64,000 nt of DNA from Polynucleobacter sp. MWH-UH2A (GTDB lineage: Bacteria > Pseudomonadota > Gammaproteobacteria > Burkholderiales > Burkholderiaceae): positions 1,612,001 to 1,676,000 of the forward strand of contig NZ_CP061321.1 of NCBI RefSeq assembly GCF_018687195.1. Direction: 5' to 3'. Both the position numbers and the translations under genes were made by a program. Shown piece by piece: positions 17,548 through 24,026 of this stretch (the first letter of the stretch is position 1; each line of letters begins with the position of its first letter). Under the pieces are notes generated by a model. That model did no database searches and was not told the DNA's origin. It worked only from the letters and a program-made list of their open reading frames with translations.

Positions 17548-18718
17548 ATTGTTTTTTTATCAAGACCCAAATCTGTCGCTCTAGCTCGGTGAAATCATTG
17601 GAATTGCTAAGCATCGAGTCAATATGAGCAGACTGTTTGCTTAAAGAAAAAATCTTTAAATGACTTACTTGCTGTCTGTATTTTTCACACACTATCTGAG
17701 GATCTATATCATCAGGAAGTACGCCAGTATTACTAATTAGTTCTTTTTTAACTTTATCAGTGATTCTCTCGACATCCTCCATGCTTAAATGCAATCTCTC
17801 AGCTTCTGCTTCTAATGCCTGACGATCACCTGAAGATAGCCTCCCCTTAGCGATTGCATCTCTAAATTCATTTTCAAATGCTTCTCGATCAATTCGTAGC
17901 TGATCAGTAAATGCAGACGCCATTAATCCAGCGGGAATAGCAAAAATTCCTATACCAATTAGGCTAATCACCACAGTCATCGCCCTTCCTAGAGGTGTAA
18001 TTGGCGTTAAATCCCCGTAGCCCACACTGGCTAGAGTAATAACAGCCCAATACATAGCATCTGGAATCGTATCGAATTTATCTGGCTGAGCAATATGTTC
18101 AAACTCATACCCTAAGCTTGCAGTAAGTATGACAAGTAATGTCATCATAAAGGCAGCGGCAAATAGCACTCGCCTCTCACGATAAATTGCCTTGTACATT
18201 GTATTAAGTGTGCCGGTATAGCGCGTAAGCTTTAGCAAACGTGAGAGCCTAAAGACTCGCAAGAACCTCAGATCAAACGACTCGTGGAATGCAAGACCAA
18301 CAAAAAATGGCAACACCGCGACCAAATCAATTAAAGCGCCAATCGTAAACATGTACTTTAATCTGCCAATAATAGGCCGATGGTATTTATCCAGCTCACA
18401 GCAGGAATATATTCGCCCGATATATTCAAGTGAAAATATGGCGACAGTAAAAATCTCAATTGCGTGAAACTCCCATTTCAGAGGAGTATGAATCCAAGAT
18501 ACCGTTTCCAAAATGATTGAAATTACTGACAATAAAACCGAAATAACGATTACATCATCAATAATATGATGCAAATCTCCCGATGTCGGAGTCGGATTTA
18601 AAAGAGAAAAAATCTTTTGACGAAATGATCTACCTTTATTTCGAATAATAAAAGTATGAAGAGCGTGAAAAAAATATGCGGGGAAATTGAATCTCTTTAG
18701 TAGGCTTTTTTTATTCAT
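17540..18718 (-). CDS. Voltage-gated potassium channel-like ion transporter
   Basis: A 392-residue inner-membrane channel with six transmembrane helices and a pore loop. The S4 voltage sensor carries regularly spaced Arg/Lys (RFLRVFRLSRLLKLTRYTG, about residues 148-166). The selectivity filter TLASVGYGDLTP marks a K+ channel. About 130 cytoplasmic residues follow S6 and contain charged helices but no recognised cyclic-nucleotide or RCK domain. I start at the ATG at 18718; a TTG five codons upstream is also possible. It stands alone and could set membrane potential or K+ efflux. Confidence 0.85.
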   Translation of the reverse strand: MNKKSLLKRFNFPAYFFHALHTFIIRNKGRSFRQKIFSLLNPTPTSGDLHHIIDDVIVISVLLSVISIILETVSWIHTPLKWEFHAIEIFTVAIFSLEYIGRIYSCCELDKYHRPIIGRLKYMFTIGALIDLVAVLPFFVGLAFHESFDLRFLRVFRLSRLLKLTRYTGTLNTMYKAIYRERRVLFAAAFMMTLLVILTASLGYEFEHIAQPDKFDTIPDAMYWAVITLASVGYGDLTPITPLGRAMTVVISLIGIGIFAIPAGLMASAFTDQLRIDREAFENEFRDAIAKGRLSSGDRQALEAEAERLHLSMEDVERITDKVKKELISNTGVLPDDIDPQIVCEKYRQQVSHLKIFSLSKQSAHIDSMLSNSNDFTELERQIWVLIKKQSS

Positions 18719-18816
18719 TTCATATTTACTCAAATTTACACAGAATCCACTTGAATAACCTCAGGCGACAAAAGGCATTCGAGACGTCTTTAGTCCAATC
18801 ATTCCATGAATGCTTA

Positions 18817-18966
18817 TTAATATTTCCAAAAGCAGGAAAGTCGACGATCTATTCCAGCGGTGTAGTCGTGATAAATCCATTTACCGCAAACTAACTGATC
18901 AATCACAATAAAAATCATAAGAAATAAGGCCAAAATCGCAAACAACCATTTAATTGAACTATTCAT
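18817..18966 (-). CDS. Small membrane protein, 49 residues
   Basis: An open frame from the ATG at 18966 to TAA at 18817. It encodes one strongly hydrophobic helix (IKWLFAILALFLMIFIVI, residues 5-22) followed by a 27-residue tail with two Cys, two Trp and three Tyr. The strong helix and a definite topology are better than chance for an intergenic frame. The upstream AAGATGA is only a weak ribosome binding site. No family is recognised. It lies upstream of the channel gene on the same strand and could be cotranscribed with it. Confidence 0.4.
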   Translation of the reverse strand: MNSSIKWLFAILALFLMIFIVIDQLVCGKWIYHDYTAGIDRRLSCFWKY

Positions 18967-19089
18967 TCATCTTAACCATAGCAAGGGGACATCAAAAACA
19001 GCGCATTTCAATACTTAAGAATGCAGAATACACCCCGCCAATGTCAATAAGTTGGTAGAGCCAAAGCATTACATCAACAATTTAGAAAA

Positions 19090-19118
19090 TTGACTTTCAT
19101 CAAGTTTTAATCTACTAA
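19090..19118 (+). promoter_or_regulatory. Candidate promoter of the 46-residue secreted peptide gene
   Basis: TTGACT (-35, 19090-19095), a 17-bp spacer and TACTAA (-10, 19113-19118) precede the ATG at 19182 by about 64 nt. The -35 is good and the -10 is weak. Confidence 0.35.
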
Positions 19119-19181
19119 CAGCATCAATATACATTTAGTTTTTATTTCTATAAAGATTCAAGTGTGAGGCGGAGACAAAAA

Positions 19182-19322
19182 ATGAAAATTAAATACTTAG
19201 TTGCAGGATTTGCCATTGGAATGTGTATGGGTGTTGTAAGTGCCTCAACATTGGAAGTGGGTAAAATTGGTCTTACCAAAGACGGAGTAATTACATACCT
19301 AAATCAAGCTTGTTCCAGTTAA
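19182..19322 (+). CDS. Short secreted peptide, 46 residues
   Basis: The gene has a clear ribosome binding site (GGAG, 8 nt upstream of the ATG). The product starts with a signal peptide (Lys-rich start, helix LVAGFAIGMCMGVVS) with a likely cleavage after VSAS, leaving about 24 residues with one Cys near the end. It resembles the short secreted protein encoded at 23724 in size and layout, though not clearly in sequence. No family is recognised. A transcript could run to the terminator at 19471-19496. Confidence 0.55.
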   Translation: MKIKYLVAGFAIGMCMGVVSASTLEVGKIGLTKDGVITYLNQACSS

Positions 19323-19358
19323 ATTGTGAATACACATATTAATGTAAGCATTTCTATT

Positions 19359-19378
19359 GGTAGTACTTTGGTTCTAGA
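19359..19378. repeat. Copy of the GGTAGTACTTTRGTTCTA element
   Basis: This intergenic segment repeats, with one substitution over 18 bp, the sequence at 23597-23614. Related AACTAAAGTT-type sites occur at 22643 and 22765. It lies 37 nt after the short secreted peptide gene and about 95 nt before a strong terminator, so it may drive a short non-coding transcript or be a regulator site. Confidence 0.45.
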
Positions 19379-19470
19379 TGCCCCAAATTGTCTTGCGTGA
19401 GGAATGCTTGCGGGCTTAGTATGAAAGTCCGTAGCTATTCAGATTTCCAAACGGATTTTTGAGTATTGAT

Positions 19471-19496
19471 AATCACCCCATTGGGGTGATTTTTTT
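19471..19496 (+). terminator. Intrinsic terminator
   Basis: Perfect 9-bp stem AATCACCCC/GGGGTGATT with an ATT loop, followed by a T-run. It ends transcripts from the 19182 gene or from an unannotated RNA starting near 19380. It also separates them from the convergent outer-membrane gene. Confidence 0.85.
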
Positions 19497-19506
19497 AGCA
19501 AAAACT

Positions 19507-20202
19507 CTAGAAACGGTATCCTACGCCAATTAAAAAATCATAGCCAGTCGCATTTAGCGTGGAATTAACTATTGCCCCGCTATCAGTCTGGACAGTAACA
19601 GATTTCGCTTTGTTTACCGCATAATTACCCTCTAGAAACCCATAAACAGATTCAGTAATCATTTGTTTATATCCGGCGCCGTAAACAATGCCAGATACCC
19701 TTGTTGATTGTTGAGGATAATTTCCTGGAGAGTTGGCATTTAGCGTTGAACCTGCATACCCAATTTTTAAGTAAGCTAAGCGGCTACCATCAATTACATA
19801 GCTAGGTAACAGGCTAAAACTAAACACATTTGAAACATCATAGGTTCCATAGGTTGGAGCCCCGTGTGTAATTGCGATGGTATTTGCAGACCTAGAGTGC
19901 CCTGGGTAGAGTGCGGCGCCAAGTCCCAATAAAAATTGATTCTGAACTTCAAAGTTATAGCCGACCGCAAGATTTGCCACTGGACCATTGGCATGATTCG
20001 CAGTTGAGTTCGTGGTTAGCGTTGATCCACTTGGAAGGGTAGTTGTACCACTTGCACTCTTTGGAATATAGCTTTCATATCCGATGAGGCCAATCTGACC
20101 ATAAGCGCCAGCCCAAGAGCTTTGGCTGGATTGGGCCCATGTGCTAGAAGAAATAATTATTGCGGCAGCTAAGGCTAAAAATTTACGGCATGAAATTCTC
20201 AT
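19507..20202 (-). CDS. Outer-membrane beta-barrel protein
   Basis: A 231-residue protein with a signal peptide (cleavage after STWA, about residue 23) and alternating beta strands rich in Gly, Tyr and Ser. The C-terminal Phe (LIGVGYRF) acts as the BAM recognition signal. The layout is that of small eight-stranded porin-like or Opa-like barrels. Thr/Ser-rich stretches around residues 48-68 probably form a surface loop. It lies 20 nt downstream of the hybrid kinase gene on the same strand, so it may be in the same operon. Function is unknown. Confidence 0.75.
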   Translation of the reverse strand: MRISCRKFLALAAAIIISSSTWAQSSQSSWAGAYGQIGLIGYESYIPKSASGTTTLPSGSTLTTNSTANHANGPVANLAVGYNFEVQNQFLLGLGAALYPGHSRSANTIAITHGAPTYGTYDVSNVFSFSLLPSYVIDGSRLAYLKIGYAGSTLNANSPGNYPQQSTRVSGIVYGAGYKQMITESVYGFLEGNYAVNKAKSVTVQTDSGAIVNSTLNATGYDFLIGVGYRF

Positions 20203-20222
20203 ATGGGTTCTTTATATTGTTT

Positions 20223-21980
20223 TTATTTGAACAACAGGTTTTTAATTGCATTCACAATTTCGCTGTAGCCAATGGGTTTATAGAGCACTTCAATATTGAG
20301 CTCTTTAAACAGCTGGATATGTTGTGGAGAGGTGTCGGCGGTAATAATCAGTGCTGGTATGTCATCCCCGAAACTATCGCGTAGCAGCTGGATAATCAGG
20401 TCGCCAGTAGTGGTGACAAGACGATAGTCACTCAAAATGCAATCAATGCGGTTAATGCCGGCCAAATCCCTCATTAAATCTTGGCTCTTTTCGGGAAGAG
20501 AGAGCACATTGAAGCCATTTTCACTGAGAGCTTTTTTGTAAGCCTCGAAAATAGTTTGGTCATCTTCAAATATAGCGATTGTTTTGGTACTCAATAATGA
20601 CTGTTGCCCGCTGGTGGATCCGCTCTTAACCCTTGAAGGATGCGGAGTGACATATTCAGGTAGAGGTTGAGCAGCATATTTTGTTAGAACAATGCAGTTG
20701 GTACCTTCACCCGGCGCTGAAGTAATCGTGATTTCAGAATCTGAGATTTTGCATAGTCTCTTCACAATGGAAAGGCCAAGCCCAAGTCCATCATGCATGC
20801 TGCGTGTACCGTCGACCCTATAGAATTCATCGAAGATTTTATCTAATACGTTTGAGTCAATGCCACAACCTGTATCTTTGATAGCAATTTGTAGATGACC
20901 TTCTTGTGCTGTAAGCACAATAGAGACACTGCCCGTGGCGGTGTATTGAATGGCATTGGAAATCAAATTTCCAATGAGCTGCTGTAGCAGAACTCTATCG
21001 CCATCTACAAGCATATTCATGAAATCAATCTGTAGCGATATATTTTTACCAGTAGCAATTGGGGTAAATGTGTCAGACAGAGGCCCAACAAGCTCAATAA
21101 GCTCGAATGATTTATGGATCTTCTTAGTCGTTCCTGCATCAAGCTTACTCAAATCTAGTAAAGACTTAAACATGGAGTTCAGGGTTTGAACGCTCTTGCG
21201 TATTTGAAAAAAATTAATCCTTTCTTTAGGTGGGAGGCAATTAGGATCAAATAAATCTAAATAAATATTGACAGCATGGAGTGGCTGCCTCAGATCATGA
21301 CTGGCTGTAGCAATAAATTTGGATTTAGATATATTTGATGCAATGGCGGTATTGCGCTCCACTTCAAGAGCATGGTTCAGCATCTGGTTCTGAATCTGCA
21401 GTCTAACTGTATTTGTCCAGGAATTAGAAAAATACGAAGCCATTTTTAATGTGTAGAGCGAAAAAGCGAGCTCCCCCAAAATAATTGGCCATGGAAAAAT
21501 AAATGGGGGGATAGACGTGATGATGAATTGACAAATAAATATTGGGGCCGCAAAGCAAAGAATGGTGGCACGGTTAATAGAATAGCCATAGAGCCCAACG
21601 AAAATCGCCGTAGAGCTCATCAATAGATACAAGCATTGAAGATTAAATGGCAATTCAGGCACAACGATAAGCCAACCTAAACCCCAGCAGGCAGTAACAG
21701 AAAAGATTGCCCAATTTAAATTAACTATCTTTTGCTCGATGGATTGTGAGGAATGTTTGTTTTTATAAAAAACTATATAAGCTCTCAATAAAACGCAAAA
21801 TGTCATCGCAGCAAGCCAAACAATCAGATTGTTTAGTGCGTTAACCTCCTCGATTACTAAAAATGCCGTGAATAGTGGGCCAATAACAGTGCCAATCGTA
21901 TTCGTTCTAGACGCCGTTTGAAGAAATTGGAATTTCTCTTTCTGTAGAAGACTATTTTCCTGCGCGTTACTTATAGCCAT
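20223..21980 (-). CDS. Hybrid sensor histidine kinase with receiver domain
   Basis: A 585-residue protein. Residues about 25-180 hold five to six membrane helices with no large periplasmic loop, followed by a coiled linker. The HisKA motif is KFIATASHDLRQPLHAVNIY (phospho-His near residue 228). The ATPase domain has LIGNLISNAIQYTATG, DTGCGID and GLGLGLSIVKRL. The C-terminal receiver domain (about 465-585) has the acidic pair IFEDD, the phospho-Asp in CILSDYRL and Lys in LYKPIG. It is paired with the LuxR-type regulator located 3 nt upstream. The signal may be sensed in the membrane, but its nature is unknown. Confidence 0.9.
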   Translation of the reverse strand: MAISNAQENSLLQKEKFQFLQTASRTNTIGTVIGPLFTAFLVIEEVNALNNLIVWLAAMTFCVLLRAYIVFYKNKHSSQSIEQKIVNLNWAIFSVTACWGLGWLIVVPELPFNLQCLYLLMSSTAIFVGLYGYSINRATILCFAAPIFICQFIITSIPPFIFPWPIILGELAFSLYTLKMASYFSNSWTNTVRLQIQNQMLNHALEVERNTAIASNISKSKFIATASHDLRQPLHAVNIYLDLFDPNCLPPKERINFFQIRKSVQTLNSMFKSLLDLSKLDAGTTKKIHKSFELIELVGPLSDTFTPIATGKNISLQIDFMNMLVDGDRVLLQQLIGNLISNAIQYTATGSVSIVLTAQEGHLQIAIKDTGCGIDSNVLDKIFDEFYRVDGTRSMHDGLGLGLSIVKRLCKISDSEITITSAPGEGTNCIVLTKYAAQPLPEYVTPHPSRVKSGSTSGQQSLLSTKTIAIFEDDQTIFEAYKKALSENGFNVLSLPEKSQDLMRDLAGINRIDCILSDYRLVTTTGDLIIQLLRDSFGDDIPALIITADTSPQHIQLFKELNIEVLYKPIGYSEIVNAIKNLLFK

Positions 21981-21983
21981 GCG

Positions 21984-22577
21984 TTAGCCCCAACCATGCT
22001 CTTTGGCTTTAATGACTGCCTGGGTTCTATTAAATACTTTAAGCTTTTTAAAGATATCGCCCAAATGGATCTTGACTGTCTGCTCGCTGATTTGCAAAGA
22101 ATAGGCAATCATTTTATTTGAGTGGCCCTCGGAAACATATCGCAAAATCTCTTGCTGTCTTCCAGTGAGTTGAGTGATCTCAGGGGCATTGGGTATATGT
22201 CCTATTAAGTTACAAATACTCTCGTAAATGGATGAAGAATCACTATTTTTAGAGATGAACAAAGCGCAGCCAGCATCCAAGCAAGCTTGTTCAACATCCT
22301 CCTTATCAAGCCCCGATATAGCGGCAATGGTAGCAACATTACTAAGCTGCATGAACTGCTTAATTCCAGAGAGCTCGTGCTCAGAATCTGGAATTTGGAG
22401 ATCCAACAAAATAATCCATGAAGAAATAGAGTTCTTAACGGTACTCAACCCTTGTGCCAGAGTTTCAGCGGCATAAACAGCAATATTACTAGAGATGAAT
22501 TTCTTGTTTAATAGCTGCTGCAAGGCATCCCGGTAAACCGGATGATCGTCAACGATGAGTATCGATGTGGTTTGCAT
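21984..22577 (-). CDS. LuxR/NarL-family response regulator
   Basis: A 197-residue regulator. The receiver domain has SILIVDDHPVYRDAL and the phospho-Asp in LLDLQIPD. The C-terminal LuxR helix-turn-helix is LTGRQQEILRYVSEGHSNKM followed by ISEQTVKIHLGDIFKKL. I start it at the ATG at 22577 because the receiver fold begins there; the upstream 20 in-frame residues are not domain-like. It lies 3 nt before the hybrid kinase, which is its probable partner. An AACTTTAGTT site lies 66 nt upstream of its start and is a candidate autoregulatory site. Confidence 0.9.
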   Translation of the reverse strand: MQTTSILIVDDHPVYRDALQQLLNKKFISSNIAVYAAETLAQGLSTVKNSISSWIILLDLQIPDSEHELSGIKQFMQLSNVATIAAISGLDKEDVEQACLDAGCALFISKNSDSSSIYESICNLIGHIPNAPEITQLTGRQQEILRYVSEGHSNKMIAYSLQISEQTVKIHLGDIFKKLKVFNRTQAVIKAKEHGWG

Positions 22578-22897
22578 GGCGATGCCCCATTTAAGGTAAA
22601 AAATTGAATCGATTATGGCATTCATGGGCATTTCCAATCTAGAACTTTAGTTTTATATGTCCCATCTGAATGACTGAATTATCACTTTATAAATCAATGA
22701 TTAGGGTCTTTACTAGTCAGTCCTACACCCCTACCAACATTACTTAGTAGGCCATAGGCAATAGAGCTAAAGTTTTATATTCATTGCATGAGGAACTTCC
22801 TACCATTTACCTGTCATGCTGGGATTGCTCGAATTAGGCAGGCACACATTAGAACAACGCGTCGATTAAAAAAGTAACGCACAAAAGGGAGATCAAC
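22578..22897. promoter_or_regulatory. Divergent regulatory region between the response regulator and a secreted protein
   Basis: A 320-nt stretch with no gene that I can support. It holds AACTTTAGTT (22643-22652) and AGCTAAAGTT (22765-22774), each continuing as AGTTTTATAT. It also holds a TACTTAGTA palindrome (22741-22749). These are plausible sites for the adjacent LuxR-type regulator. I see no convincing -35/-10 pair in either direction. Confidence 0.45.
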
Positions 22898-23221
22898 ATG
22901 CTAAAAATAAATCGTCACATCCTTGGAGCATCTATTGGTTTAGCCATTGCGCTTGGGCTCACCGGCTTTTCCATGAATTTATTTGGTAATAACCTAGGTA
23001 CATATAATGAGTTCCGCGTCAGCGGCCATCTAAATAATCCACATCAGATTCCCGATAACCTGAATCCAAGATTAATTAGAGCAAATGAGCGGCTTGATCA
23101 AAACTATTCCGTAGAGGAATCCTCAGTTGGTTCCGTGCAAGCGCTACACAGTATGGTGCTTGATAAGTCCGTTGCCTATGTCAATCCAACCCTAGACTAC
23201 GCCACAGGCACTTCAAATTAA
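22898..23221 (+). CDS. Hypothetical secreted or membrane-anchored protein
   Basis: A 107-residue protein that I do not recognise. A strong Shine-Dalgarno (AAGGGAG, 7 nt upstream) supports the start. The N-terminus is a signal peptide or anchor (HILGASIGLAIALGLTGFSM, residues 7-26). The remainder is polar, rich in Asn, and without Cys. It is divergent from the two-component genes with an intergenic region carrying the shared AACTAAAGTT motif, so it is a candidate target of that system. Confidence 0.65.
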   Translation: MLKINRHILGASIGLAIALGLTGFSMNLFGNNLGTYNEFRVSGHLNNPHQIPDNLNPRLIRANERLDQNYSVEESSVGSVQALHSMVLDKSVAYVNPTLDYATGTSN

Positions 23222-23268
23222 TTTCAGTGAGCACTTAATAATTTTGCATATAAAACAGGGGGGTAGAT

Positions 23269-23538
23269 ATGATGCAATACTTATCAGTATTTGAAGCCCT
23301 AGGTAATCAGACTCGCTTGAATGCATTTAACTTTATCTACCGATCTGGTCAAAATGGAGCAAGGCCGAAGGACATTATTGAGCAATATGGATTGGATTCG
23401 GGGACCTTGGATTTCCATCTAAAGAAATTGATGGCGGTGAATTTAATTACTTTGCGAAAGGGAGCTGCTAAAGGTAGATACTTCCCTAGCCAAAACTTAC
23501 CAAAAGGCCTCAACCAGCTCTTTGCTGAGGAGCTATAG
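23269..23538 (+). CDS. Small winged-helix regulator, ArsR-like
   Basis: An 89-residue protein made of a single winged helix-turn-helix. LSVFEALGNQTRLNAFNFIY opens it as in ArsR repressors, the recognition helix is in DSGTLDFHLKKLMAVNLI, and the wing is LRKGAAKGRYFP. The metal-binding Cys motif of classical ArsR is absent, so the signal is unknown. The ATG is preceded by GGGGGG. It follows the secreted protein by 47 nt on the same strand and could be cotranscribed. Confidence 0.8.
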   Translation: MMQYLSVFEALGNQTRLNAFNFIYRSGQNGARPKDIIEQYGLDSGTLDFHLKKLMAVNLITLRKGAAKGRYFPSQNLPKGLNQLFAEEL

Positions 23539-23596
23539 CTCATAAGTGCTAGCCGGGACCAGTTAAAACCAGTCCCTTTATTTATTGTCCAAAACA

Positions 23597-23640
23597 GGTA
23601 GTACTTTAGTTCTATTTTTATTAAAACTAGAACTAAAGTT
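23597..23640. repeat. Inverted repeat ACTTTAGTTCTA / TAGAACTAAAGT
   Basis: Two perfect 12-bp inverted arms (23603-23614 and 23628-23639) are separated by 13 bp of AT-rich DNA, 85-121 nt upstream of the short secreted gene at 23724. The left arm with its flank matches the element at 19359. There is no T-run after it, so it is more likely a protein-binding site than a terminator. Confidence 0.6.
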
Positions 23641-23723
23641 AATAAGAATTAACCTATTTTTCCCTTACCATTCGGGTACTTAAATATTTAAGTCCTTAAT
23701 TAACTTTTCTACGGGGAAATTCG

Positions 23724-23876
23724 ATGAATAAAATCACCACATATATGATCATTGCTTTAATTGCATTCTCTGCTGGCGTTGCTAGCGCGACTGTAATTGC
23801 AAAAAATGATGCCGTAAAGCAGTTTCTAGTAATAGATACAGCCCAAGTAGATATTTTGGGCAATGCTGCAAAATAA
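23724..23876 (+). CDS. Short secreted peptide, 50 residues
   Basis: The ATG has a good ribosome binding site (GGGGA, 7 nt upstream). The product has a signal peptide (MIIALIAFSAGVASA) with probable cleavage after ASA, leaving about 28 residues without Cys. A strong terminator follows 26 nt after the stop, so this is a self-contained gene. It parallels the 46-residue gene at 19182 in length and layout. The family is unknown. Confidence 0.6.
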   Translation: MNKITTYMIIALIAFSAGVASATVIAKNDAVKQFLVIDTAQVDILGNAAK

Positions 23877-23902
23877 GCCCTCAATAAGCTTAATGCATGC
23901 TT

Positions 23903-23931
23903 AAATGCCAACCCTAAGGTTGGCATTTTTT
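23903..23931 (+). terminator. Intrinsic terminator
   Basis: An 11-bp perfect stem AAATGCCAACC/GGTTGGCATTT with a CTAA loop and a T-run ends the 23724 transcript. The A-rich left flank may also make it work for the rpoD-tRNA transcript arriving from the other side. Confidence 0.85.
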
Positions 23932-23936
23932 ATGGT

Positions 23937-24013
23937 TGGTGGGCCCACCAGGACTTGAACCTGGGACCAAAGGATTATGAGTCCTCTGCTCTAACCAACT
24001 GAGCTATAGGCCC
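23937..24013 (-). tRNA. tRNA-Ile2 (CAU anticodon), CCA encoded
   Basis: A 77-nt cloverleaf with acceptor GGGCCTA/TGGGCCC (one G-U pair), discriminator A and encoded CCA. The D-arm is GCTCAGTTGGTTAGAGC, the anticodon loop CTCATAA, and the T-arm GGTTCAAGTCC. The CAU anticodon could mean elongator Met, but the TTGGTC variable region and the T-arm follow tRNA-Ile2, whose C34 is changed to lysidine by TilS to read AUA. It starts 13 nt after the rpoD stop on the same strand and may be cotranscribed with it. The Ile2 versus Met call is likely but not certain. Confidence 0.9.
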
Positions 24014-24026
24014 GTTAGTCTTTGGC

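Noticed and set aside
23557..23582. GGGAC/GTCCC stem after the winged-helix gene as terminator
   Set aside because: Only five pairs form with a 12-nt loop, and the T-run is interrupted; too weak to list.
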